Of a stretch of 34,824 nucleotides of DNA, positions 1-6,177 are shown one piece after another. The stretch's first letter is position 1; every line of letters starts with the position of its first letter. The DNA is from Bacteroidota bacterium (GTDB taxonomy: Bacteria; Bacteroidota; Bacteroidia; Bacteroidales; CG2-30-32-10), in assembly GCA_013377115.1 (NCBI GenBank), contig JACAAW010000020.1, positions 1 to 34,824 on the forward strand. The letters are read 5' to 3'. Below the pieces are notes generated by a model. It did not search any database. It was not told where the DNA came from and saw only the letters and a program-made list of their open reading frames with translations. The translations under genes were made by a program, and so were the position numbers.

Positions 1-366
1 ATTGTAGATATGTTTTACGATCATTTTCTTGCAAAAGACTGGAACAAATATAGTGAACTCAGTTTAACAGAATTTACGAGAAACGCATACGGTATTTTAT
101 TGAAGAATTATTCTGTGTTACCAGCCAGAACTCGTCGGATTTTACCATTTATGATTTATAATAACTGGCTGAAAAATTATTCGAATTTTGATGAATTGCA
201 AAGAAATTTTGAAGGCATGTCACGAAGAACAACTTTCGACTCAAAAATGGAATTTGTTGTGGAAGATTTGAAAAAGGATTATGACTTTTTTCAAGTTGAC
301 TTTAATGACTTTTTCCCTCACTTAATGAGATTTTCGAAAGATTATATTCAAAAGAACGGTTTGTGA
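1..366 (+). CDS. acpH: ACP phosphodiesterase, C-terminal part (5' end outside window)
   Basis: The reading frame is open from the first base, so the gene starts before the window; about 121 C-terminal residues are visible. The segment lines up by eye with the second half of E. coli AcpH: a DHFL motif followed by W-x-x-Y/L-S, then a W-L-x-x-Y segment, then an N-x-x-G-M-S-R-R motif and a terminal F-F-P-x-L/M-M segment. AcpH enzymes (DUF479) remove the 4'-phosphopantetheine arm from acyl carrier protein in the cytosol. The metal-binding N-terminal part cannot be seen here. The start given is the window edge, not a real start codon. It is followed by about 120 bases of leader before the next gene, with no clear terminator. 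Confidence 0.8.
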   Translation: MVDMFYDHFLAKDWNKYSELSLTEFTRNAYGILLKNYSVLPARTRRILPFMIYNNWLKNYSNFDELQRNFEGMSRRTTFDSKMEFVVEDLKKDYDFFQVDFNDFFPHLMRFSKDYIQKNGL

Positions 367-414
367 TTTTTTGTAAATTAAGCATTAAATAATATTTAGC
401 ATTGATTAAATAAT

Positions 415-422
415 TATTTTTG
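415..422 (+). promoter_or_regulatory. Candidate -7 promoter element for the lipoprotein gene
   Basis: TATTTTTG fits the Bacteroidota -7 consensus TAnnTTTG and lies about 66 bases before the ATG at 488. No good TTG box was found at the usual 19-20 base spacing, so this rests on one element. Confidence 0.35.
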
Positions 423-487
423 TAATGTAAATTAATCTTGGTAATCACCTAATCAACGAATTAACTAATAACCAAAAACCTAAAACT

Positions 488-1150
488 ATGATGAAAAAAT
501 TATTATTCGGTGCTGTTATTCTTGGAGTAACGATGATGTACTCTTGTTCTGGCACAAGTACAAAAGACAAAACAACCAGCGATTCAACAAATGTAAAAAA
601 AGATGAATCAAAAGAAACCCCAAAAGGAAAATACCAAATTAAATCTGGTATCATTTCAATAACTTCTGAGGCAATGGGTTTCAAAACCGACGTTGTTTCT
701 TATTTCGATAATTATGGTGCGCAAGAAACTTCTGTTTCTACCATGGATATTATGGGAATGAAAACTGAGAGGTTAAGTATCAATAAAGATGGCTTTATTT
801 GGGATATAGATATGAAAACCAAAACAGGAACTAAAATGAAAATTCCAGAAAAAGATCCAAAAAATATTGATTTTACTGGCCTGACTGAAGGTTTGATGAA
901 AGAAATGAATATTAAAAAAGAAGGTACAGAAACTTTATTAGGAAAAACTTGTGATAAATTTTCAATGAACTATGAGAAAATGAAAACCAAAGCAAATTAT
1001 TCTGTTTGGAAAGGTATTGCATTAAAAACCGAAATGGACATGATGGGAATGAAAGTTAAAATGATAGCAACAAAACTTGAGGAAAATGCAACAATTGCTG
1101 CTGATAAATTTGAAGTTCCTGCTGGAGTAAAAATAAAAGACATTAAATAA
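488..1150 (+). CDS. Secreted lipoprotein, DUF4412/LolA-like fold suspected
   Basis: A 220-residue protein with a lipoprotein signal: basic MMKK start, hydrophobic core and a lipobox ending at Cys20 (MYSC), followed by a Ser/Thr/Lys-rich linker to about residue 50. The mature part is mostly beta-like and Met-rich, with two D-x-M-G-M repeats (around residues 88 and 180) and a central segment, LLGKTCDKF, that resembles DUF4412-type proteins where a Cys sits in a G-x-x-C-x-x-Y/F motif. Function is unknown; proteins of this type sit on the periplasmic or outer membrane face. It has its own leader and ends in a strong terminator, so it is probably transcribed alone. The lipoprotein call is firm, the family assignment is tentative. 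Confidence 0.8.
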   Translation: MMKKLLFGAVILGVTMMYSCSGTSTKDKTTSDSTNVKKDESKETPKGKYQIKSGIISITSEAMGFKTDVVSYFDNYGAQETSVSTMDIMGMKTERLSINKDGFIWDIDMKTKTGTKMKIPEKDPKNIDFTGLTEGLMKEMNIKKEGTETLLGKTCDKFSMNYEKMKTKANYSVWKGIALKTEMDMMGMKVKMIATKLEENATIAADKFEVPAGVKIKDIK

Positions 1151-1159
1151 TTAAAATAT

Positions 1160-1189
1160 GCGCAGCGAGTTAATCGCTGCGCTTTTTTT
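1160..1189 (+). terminator. Rho-independent terminator
   Basis: A perfect 9-bp GC-rich stem (GCGCAGCGA paired with TCGCTGCGC) with a 5-base loop GTTAA, followed at once by seven T residues. It ends the lipoprotein transcript and lies three bases before the next ATG at 1193. Confidence 0.9.
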
Positions 1190-1192
1190 ATC

Positions 1193-1711
1193 ATGGAAAA
1201 AATAACAAAGCAAATTCAATATACACCCGAAGATCTTCAAAAGAGTTATAATGTTCATTATATAAAAAATTTCCCAATACGGAGTCGTATGGTGATGTAT
1301 TTGGGCTTTTTTATTATTGTAGTTGGAATGCTTTTATTTGCTTTAACTTATTATAGCGCCACATCTTCAACAACGCTTTCAATATTTTATATTTTTTTCG
1401 GAATTGCAACATTGATCTATTATTTTTGGTCGAAATTGACTCTTGGTAAAAGAATGTTTAAGAAAATTACCGAACTCAAATATGAATATGATATTGAGTT
1501 AAATAAAGATGGTGCTTTAATAAAAGGTAAGAATATTACATCAGAAATAAAGTGGGAACATTTCCAAAAAGCAATTGTTACAAAAGAAATAGTTTTATTA
1601 TATCCAAATCCAATGCGTTTTAATTTTTTTCCAAAAAAGTATTTCACGGAACAAGAATACGAGCAGTTATGTTCTTGGGTCATTGATTTTGTCCCAAATA
1701 TTAAGAAGTAA
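1193..1711 (+). CDS. YcxB-like membrane protein
   Basis: A 172-residue protein with two adjacent hydrophobic segments at about residues 35-55 and 62-82, then a soluble C-terminal domain. The tail carries the pattern typical of YcxB-like C-terminal domains: an I/V-K-W-E-H/D-F core near residue 120, a hydrophobic strand ending in Y-P-N, and a P-K-K-Y-F segment before the last helix. YcxB-like proteins have no known biochemical role. The ATG lies just after the upstream terminator T-run, so its promoter must overlap the preceding gene or the terminator leaks. No terminator follows; the downstream DNA is a repeat region. Confidence 0.7.
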   Translation: MEKITKQIQYTPEDLQKSYNVHYIKNFPIRSRMVMYLGFFIIVVGMLLFALTYYSATSSTTLSIFYIFFGIATLIYYFWSKLTLGKRMFKKITELKYEYDIELNKDGALIKGKNITSEIKWEHFQKAIVTKEIVLLYPNPMRFNFFPKKYFTEQEYEQLCSWVIDFVPNIKK

Positions 1712-1741
1712 TAATATTTATTGCCTTATATTACACAATAG

Positions 1742-1907
1742 CACTAGAAAAGAGATTCCTCACTGCGTTCGGAATGACAAATTTACACTGTTATTGGGAG
1801 AAAGCGAGGGAGCAACAGGTTCGGTTTTGGTGAATCTGTTGCTCCCTCGCTTTCTTAAACAAATTATAAAAGTCCTGTCATTCCGAACGTAGTGAGGAAT
1901 CTAGTGA
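1742..1907. repeat. Nested inverted repeat (two concentric palindromes)
   Basis: Outer arms at 1742-1779 and 1877-1907 are near-perfect reverse complements sharing a core of about 24 bases (ATTCCTCACTGCGTTCGGAA on the left, one mismatch), with a 5-base insertion near the left end. Inside lies a second inverted repeat: 1799-1821 pairs with 1833-1855, 22 Watson-Crick pairs and one G-T, with an 11-base loop. This is far longer than a terminator and has no T-tract. The outer core resembles intergenic repeats that recur in Bacteroidota and other genomes. A 69-codon reading frame across it (1683-1892) is an accident of the repeat. It fills most of the gap at 1712-2014, where no gene was seen. Confidence 0.85.
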
Positions 1908-1931
1908 CGCGATATCTCGAACACAATTAAA

Positions 1932-1953
1932 CTTGTGCTGAGCTAGTCGAAGT
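1932..1953. repeat. Degenerate copy of a TGAGCxxGTCGAAG-type dispersed repeat
   Basis: The string GCTGAGCTAGTCGAAGT matches, with one or two differences, the element at 32410-32436 (TTGAGCCTGTCGAAATG). Sequences of this kind are scattered through intergenic DNA in many Bacteroidota. Here it directly abuts the nested inverted repeat. Confidence 0.55.
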
Positions 1954-2014
1954 AAATAAAAAATTATGAGTAATCTAAAAATAAAGAAATATTACTTTGC
2001 GTAACATCAGTTAT

Positions 2015-2056
2015 TAAAAAAAAAGAAGCAATCTAATTTTAGATTGCTTCTTTTTT
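2015..2056 (-). terminator. Terminator of ccsBA
   Basis: An 11-bp stem (GAAGCAATCTA at 2025-2035 with TAGATTGCTTC at 2040-2050) and a 4-base loop. It is flanked by an A-run on the left and a T-run on the right, so it could work in both directions. It lies 15 bases past the ccsBA stop codon on the minus strand. Confidence 0.85.
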
Positions 2057-2070
2057 ATTTGTTCTTTTCG

Positions 2071-5000
2071 TTATTCTTTTTTAGATGCAATTTGCTTGAT
2101 GCCTGCCCAAACAATTAAAGCAATAACAGCAAAAATCATGAGCCATGCCCAAATTGGGAACATTGGTGTGTCGCCAGTTCCATAACTGTGCAATCCTTTT
2201 GATAGATAGTAATTTACTCCAACAAAAGTCATGATGACACTTGAAAATCCAATTACTGATCCAACATTTAAAACGTAGGCGCTTTTCAATTTAGGAACTA
2301 ATCTTAAGTGAAGCACAAAAGCATAAACAACTACAATTACCAATGCCCAGGTTTCTTTGGCATCCCAACCCCAATATCTTCCCCAGGATTCATTTGCCCA
2401 TACACCACCAAGAAATGTTCCAATGGTGGCTAAGAATAAGCCTATTTCCATATTCATTTCATTGATTTTGGTTAATTCAGAAATTAGGGTGTCAATTTTT
2501 AAACTGTTACTTTCCTTTCTGAAAATGTATAAGAAAAGGTTGATGATTCCCAGCATAAATGCCAAGCCTAAGAATCCGTAACTTATTGTTAAAGCTGCAA
2601 CATGAATAATTAACCAATACGATTTTAAAACTGGTTGTAAATTTGTTAATTGTGGATCATAACTGCTGTGACCGGCAGTCATCAACATTGCAAAGGCTAA
2701 AAGTGCTGTTGATGCCAAAGTAATTTTGGAATATTTCATGAAATAGAACCCTGCAGCTACGCCGCCCCAAGCCACTGTTAAAAGCGCCTCGTAACCATTA
2801 CTCCATGGAGCATGACCAGATAAATACCATCTCAATATTAAACCAAATGTGTGATAAAAAAATGTAATTCCAAGCAATCCAATTAGTCCATTTAAAATCC
2901 AGTTAATCCATTTATTTTTCTTTGAACTGAAATTTTGAAAGAAGGCAATGGAAAGAAGTAGCAAACTCAAAACTCCGTAAATATTCCTGGTGTTTTCGAA
3001 TATTTTGGCATTGTTATAGAAAATTTCCAGACTAACTGCTGATTTTGATGGGAGAATTGGTCCGGCATTACTCTGACGCTGAATGCTTTCAATGTAATCA
3101 ACTATTTTGTTTGCTTGAGTATAATCACCAGTTTGTTGTGCCTCCATTATCCTCTGGAAATAGAGTCTTAATATATTGGTATAATTAAAAATTGGTAATT
3201 GTAAGTCTTCATTTATAGCTTTGACAGAACCTGTTAATGGATAAAATGCAACACTATCATTAGCGTCAACCCATTTATATGTTTCGGATTTGTCGATTGG
3301 GAATAGTTTAAGCATAGTACCATCAAATACCATTCTGCAAATATTGGCTCTTTCATCAAGTTTAATAATTTCCTTGTCAAAAGCATTTTGTTCAGTTGGT
3401 TTTTTTACAAAAGCCTCTTGCGCATATTTTGCCAATTTGTAATTAAAATTCTTGTCAAACAATTCGTCAAAGGATGCATTTCCTTCAATTCCTAAAGCGT
3501 CTTTTACTGCTTTTTCGCGGATATAAATTATTTTCTGTGCTTTCCAGAATTTTTGATCAATCAACATATCCCAAAAAGCTTGCATTCCATTTAGCTCGCC
3601 TTTGAATTCAACATTAAAATTATCTTTTCTTGAAATTTTATGCATTACATCGAAAGCAAGTGTGTGAAGAGGTTCAAACCTTCCGTCATATGTTTGTACC
3701 AGCAAGTGACTAAGTTTTTCAGCATGTTCTTTGCTAATTGCTTTGTTTTGTGAAAATCCAAAACTTGAGAAACATACAATTAATATAATAGTTAATAAAC
3801 CCGCTTTTCTGTCGGTCCGCATTTTTTTAATACCTTTTCTTAATAAAGAGAAACGAGAATTTTTACTGATCAAAATAAAGAAAGAAGCTATACATATTAA
3901 TAGGTATCCTAAATATGAAATCCAAGTTCCCCAAAAATCATGATTTACAGATAGTATTGTTCCTTTTTCATCGGTATCATAAGAAGATTGGAAAAAGCGG
4001 TAGCCATTATAATCTAAAACATTGTTCATAAATATACTGTGTTTTTCTTGTGTGTTTTTGGTGGGATCGGATAAAGTAACATCACTTTTATAGGATGATG
4101 GATTCATTGATCCAGGATATCTGTCTAAAATAAATTTGTCCAATGTTAATGAAAAAGGAAGCTTGATTTCTTTTTGTCCCCATCCAATTGAGAATTTCAT
4201 TCCTTCAATTTCAATGTCTTGAAATTCGTTGATATCCTGAGCATTACAAATAACTGGAATTTCTTGAGTTTTTCCATTTGCAGAAACATTTACCACTAAT
4301 ACATTTGAACCCATTTTGTCGTCCATGCCTTTAATCCATTTAATGGTAGCATTTCTATATAATTTTGAAAATGCAAACATTACCCCGTCTGTTTTGTAAA
4401 CATGGTCTATTTTAAACTCTTTGGTGCTATCTTTTAAAATGGCATCAGCTTCAGTTTCTTCAAGTGTGGTTTGAATGATGTCGTATTTGGAATTGATAAG
4501 CAATTTTCCATCTTTTTTTATGATTTTTATTGCATCAGGATTTTTATTGTTATTAAATGCCAAATCATATTTGCCAACGTTTTTGATTTCACCTTCTTTA
4601 AAAAGTGTTACCATAACCTGGTTGCCAAATAAAACCCTTAATTCTAAAATATCGGTTCCACCTTGAACGTTTTCATTAATTTGTTCTCTGGCGTTGGTAA
4701 TAAAATCTTGATAAGAAATTTTTACTTTATTATTATTGTCAGGTTTTATACTGAAACTAAATGAATTTTTAATATTGCCTCCTAAGGATAAAGGATAATA
4801 TTCGGTCGAATTCTCAGAATTTGTATTTGTTTTAATTTGCAGATAAGTTTCATTTGTGTATACAAGGTTGGATGAACCACCTTCTCTAATATGCATTGAA
4901 CCACTGTACCCAAAATATCTCGTAACGCCAGCGCCAAGGATTAATAAAATGAATGCAAAATGAAACAAAAAACCAAAAATTCTTTGTTTGCTTAACAAAT

Positions 5001-5205
5001 TATACTTTTTAATGTTTCCAATAAAGTTCATTACTAAAAGTACCATAAGCATTTCGAACCAGCGTGCATTGTAAACAAGTTTTTGTGCGGCAATAGTATC
5101 GAATTTGTCTTCAATGAATGTTGCGGCTCCAGTGCAAATAGCAAAAAATAGAAGAAGGATTAAAGTGAGTTTTGACGAAAATAGAATGTCTAAAGCTTTT
5201 TTCAT
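2071..5205 (-). CDS. ccsBA: Fused cytochrome c synthase CcsBA (ResB-CcsA)
   Basis: A 1,044-residue membrane protein fusing ResB/CcsB (N-terminal) and CcsA (C-terminal). CcsBA exports haem and attaches it to CxxCH cysteines of cytochromes c outside the inner membrane (system II). N-terminal helices lie at about 10-30, 47-65 and 77-100, followed by a long extracytoplasmic region to about 430 and a helix near 435-455. After a second extracytoplasmic region (about 485-750) come the CcsA helices, with the tryptophan-rich haem-handling signature WGRYWGWDAKE (WGWD starts at residue 945). Candidate haem-ligand histidines are in the LIIHVAALT segment and in LHSYG near residue 1006. Length is normal for the Bacteroidota fusion form. 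It diverges from the multihaem cytochrome unit at 5690-8154, its most obvious client, across a 484-base gap. Confidence 0.95.
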   Translation of the reverse strand: MKKALDILFSSKLTLILLLFFAICTGAATFIEDKFDTIAAQKLVYNARWFEMLMVLLVMNFIGNIKKYNLLSKQRIFGFLFHFAFILLILGAGVTRYFGYSGSMHIREGGSSNLVYTNETYLQIKTNTNSENSTEYYPLSLGGNIKNSFSFSIKPDNNNKVKISYQDFITNAREQINENVQGGTDILELRVLFGNQVMVTLFKEGEIKNVGKYDLAFNNNKNPDAIKIIKKDGKLLINSKYDIIQTTLEETEADAILKDSTKEFKIDHVYKTDGVMFAFSKLYRNATIKWIKGMDDKMGSNVLVVNVSANGKTQEIPVICNAQDINEFQDIEIEGMKFSIGWGQKEIKLPFSLTLDKFILDRYPGSMNPSSYKSDVTLSDPTKNTQEKHSIFMNNVLDYNGYRFFQSSYDTDEKGTILSVNHDFWGTWISYLGYLLICIASFFILISKNSRFSLLRKGIKKMRTDRKAGLLTIILIVCFSSFGFSQNKAISKEHAEKLSHLLVQTYDGRFEPLHTLAFDVMHKISRKDNFNVEFKGELNGMQAFWDMLIDQKFWKAQKIIYIREKAVKDALGIEGNASFDELFDKNFNYKLAKYAQEAFVKKPTEQNAFDKEIIKLDERANICRMVFDGTMLKLFPIDKSETYKWVDANDSVAFYPLTGSVKAINEDLQLPIFNYTNILRLYFQRIMEAQQTGDYTQANKIVDYIESIQRQSNAGPILPSKSAVSLEIFYNNAKIFENTRNIYGVLSLLLLSIAFFQNFSSKKNKWINWILNGLIGLLGITFFYHTFGLILRWYLSGHAPWSNGYEALLTVAWGGVAAGFYFMKYSKITLASTALLAFAMLMTAGHSSYDPQLTNLQPVLKSYWLIIHVAALTISYGFLGLAFMLGIINLFLYIFRKESNSLKIDTLISELTKINEMNMEIGLFLATIGTFLGGVWANESWGRYWGWDAKETWALVIVVVYAFVLHLRLVPKLKSAYVLNVGSVIGFSSVIMTFVGVNYYLSKGLHSYGTGDTPMFPIWAWLMIFAVIALIVWAGIKQIASKKE

Positions 5206-5232
5206 AATATGGATTGATTTCTAGTTTTATTG

Positions 5233-5240
5233 CAAATTTA
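5233..5240 (-). promoter_or_regulatory. Candidate -7 box for ccsBA
   Basis: On the minus strand this reads TAAATTTG, a full match to TAnnTTTG, 28 bases before the ccsBA ATG. No TTG box is seen at the usual spacing. Confidence 0.5.
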
Positions 5241-5281
5241 TATAATATTATCAAGTTATTGGTTAAATAATTTCTTTTTAG

Positions 5282-5299
5282 TTGTTAAAAAATGAACAA
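5282..5299. promoter_or_regulatory. Near-match Rex-type operator between ccsBA and the cytochrome unit
   Basis: TTGTTAAAAAATGAACAA matches the Rex pattern TTGTTAAnnnnTTAACAA at 13 of 14 defined positions (one G for T in the right half). It lies about 77 bases before the ccsBA start, upstream of its candidate -7 box. A perfect version of the pattern sits upstream of hydC at 29789-29806, which makes this less likely to be chance, although the region is AT-rich. Confidence 0.4.
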
Positions 5300-5487
5300 T
5301 GAAATATCAAAATTGCATACTATTTAGAATTATTACATATAGTGTATGTGATTGAAATATAGATAATTAAAGAATTATAATATTTTTAAAAAATTGATTA
5401 AAAATGCTTTCTTTTTGCAAAATTGCATGCAAATTAACAAAAAATATGTCGATTGTATAACAAATAACATAATAAAAGGAGGGTAAA

Positions 5488-5508
5488 ATGAAAAAATATG
5501 GTGAATAA
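5488..5508 (+). other. Six-codon mini-ORF behind a consensus Shine-Dalgarno
   Basis: An AAAGGAGG-type ribosome site at about 5475-5483 is followed five bases later by ATG and six codons (MKKYGE) ending in TAA. Strong Shine-Dalgarno sequences are uncommon in Bacteroidota. The frame lies just before a structured stretch (5519-5574) and about 180 bases before the next gene, so a leader peptide is possible, but six codons could be chance. Confidence 0.3.
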
Positions 5509-5518
5509 AAAACTCTTT

Positions 5519-5574
5519 AAACCCCTGTAGGATTGGGTTATAAAACCAATATGATATATATCAGTTCAGTCCTA
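5519..5574 (+). promoter_or_regulatory. Structured leader-like DNA with an FNR-like palindrome
   Basis: TAGGA at 5528-5532 can pair with TCCTA at 5570-5574 and encloses two further pairings: GGTT-ATAA-AACC at 5536-5547 and the perfect 12-base palindrome TGATATATATCA at 5552-5563. The palindrome has the TGAT-n4-ATCA core of CRP/FNR-family sites, but lacks the outer T and A of the full FNR consensus. It could therefore be an operator, an RNA structure, or a worn dispersed repeat (a similar GGGTTTAAAACC string lies at 8339-8350). The rest of the 5206-5689 gap holds only promoter-like elements listed separately. Confidence 0.4.
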
Positions 5575-5595
5575 TGAAATAAATAGTGAAAAAAA

Positions 5596-5627
5596 TTTGG
5601 TAGTTAATAATTTATGTTGTTATTTTG
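5596..5627 (+). promoter_or_regulatory. Candidate promoter of the type IX cargo / cytochrome unit
   Basis: TTTG at 5596-5599, a 20-base spacer and TTATTTTG at 5620-5627 (7 of 8 matches to TAnnTTTG) fit the Bacteroidota promoter layout. The implied start lies near 5634, giving a leader of about 55 bases before the ATG at 5690. The FNR-like palindrome would be centred near -76. Confidence 0.5.
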
Positions 5628-5689
5628 ATAACGAAAAAAATGTGTCAGTAACAACTGAAATTTTTTAATATTAACCAAAAAAAATAAAC

Positions 5690-6175
5690 ATGAAAAAAAC
5701 AATTCTAGTATTAGGTTGTTGTCTCTTAGGATGGGGGGCAAACCTTTTCGCTCAGCAGGGAGCCGTGGCTTCCGGAGGGGAAGCATCTGGCTCGGGTGGA
5801 AATGCGAGCTATTCAATAGGCCAAATGGACTATATTTATCAAACTTCTGCTACAGATGGCTCTGTTTCTCAAGGGATTCAGCAGGCATTTGAAATTTTTA
5901 TTTACACTGGTGCTGGTGAAACTGGAATTAATTTGACTACTTCAGTTTATCCAAACCCAACCATTGAGTCTTTAACACTAAAAGTTGATGGCGATTTATT
6001 GACAAATTTATTTTACCAACTTTATGACGAGCAAGGTAGGCTTATCGTAAGTAGTAAAATTGAAGGCGTGGAAACCACAATAATTATGTCGCAGTTAGCA
6101 AGTGCTAAATACTTCCTTAAAGTAATTAATGACAATAAAGAAATAAAAACTTTTAAAATAATAAAAATTAAATAA
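5690..6175 (+). CDS. Small secreted protein with type IX sorting domain
   Basis: A 161-residue protein with a Sec signal peptide (MKKT start, cleavage predicted after LFA before QQ at about residue 21). A short Gly/Ser-rich stretch with GGNASYSIGQ follows, then VSQGIQQAFEI, a pattern seen in many small Bacteroidota surface proteins. The last 80 residues form a type IX secretion C-terminal domain: VYPNP near residue 90, then L-Y-D-x-x-G-R-L and a final K-T-F-K-I-I-K-I strand. Such proteins cross the outer membrane by the Por system and are usually anchored at the surface. There is little left besides signal, linker and sorting domain. The stop is two bases from the ATG of the multihaem cytochrome, so the two are almost certainly co-transcribed. 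Confidence 0.85.
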   Translation: MKKTILVLGCCLLGWGANLFAQQGAVASGGEASGSGGNASYSIGQMDYIYQTSATDGSVSQGIQQAFEIFIYTGAGETGINLTTSVYPNPTIESLTLKVDGDLLTNLFYQLYDEQGRLIVSSKIEGVETTIIMSQLASAKYFLKVINDNKEIKTFKIIKIK

Positions 6176-6177
6176 CT

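Noticed and set aside
1683-1892. 69-codon frame across the nested inverted repeat
   Set aside because: It overlaps the end of the YcxB-like gene and reads through the repeat; the translation has no protein-like features.
1742-1907. CRISPR array or integron attachment site
   Set aside because: Only one inverted pair, no regularly spaced direct repeats, no cas or integrase gene in the window.
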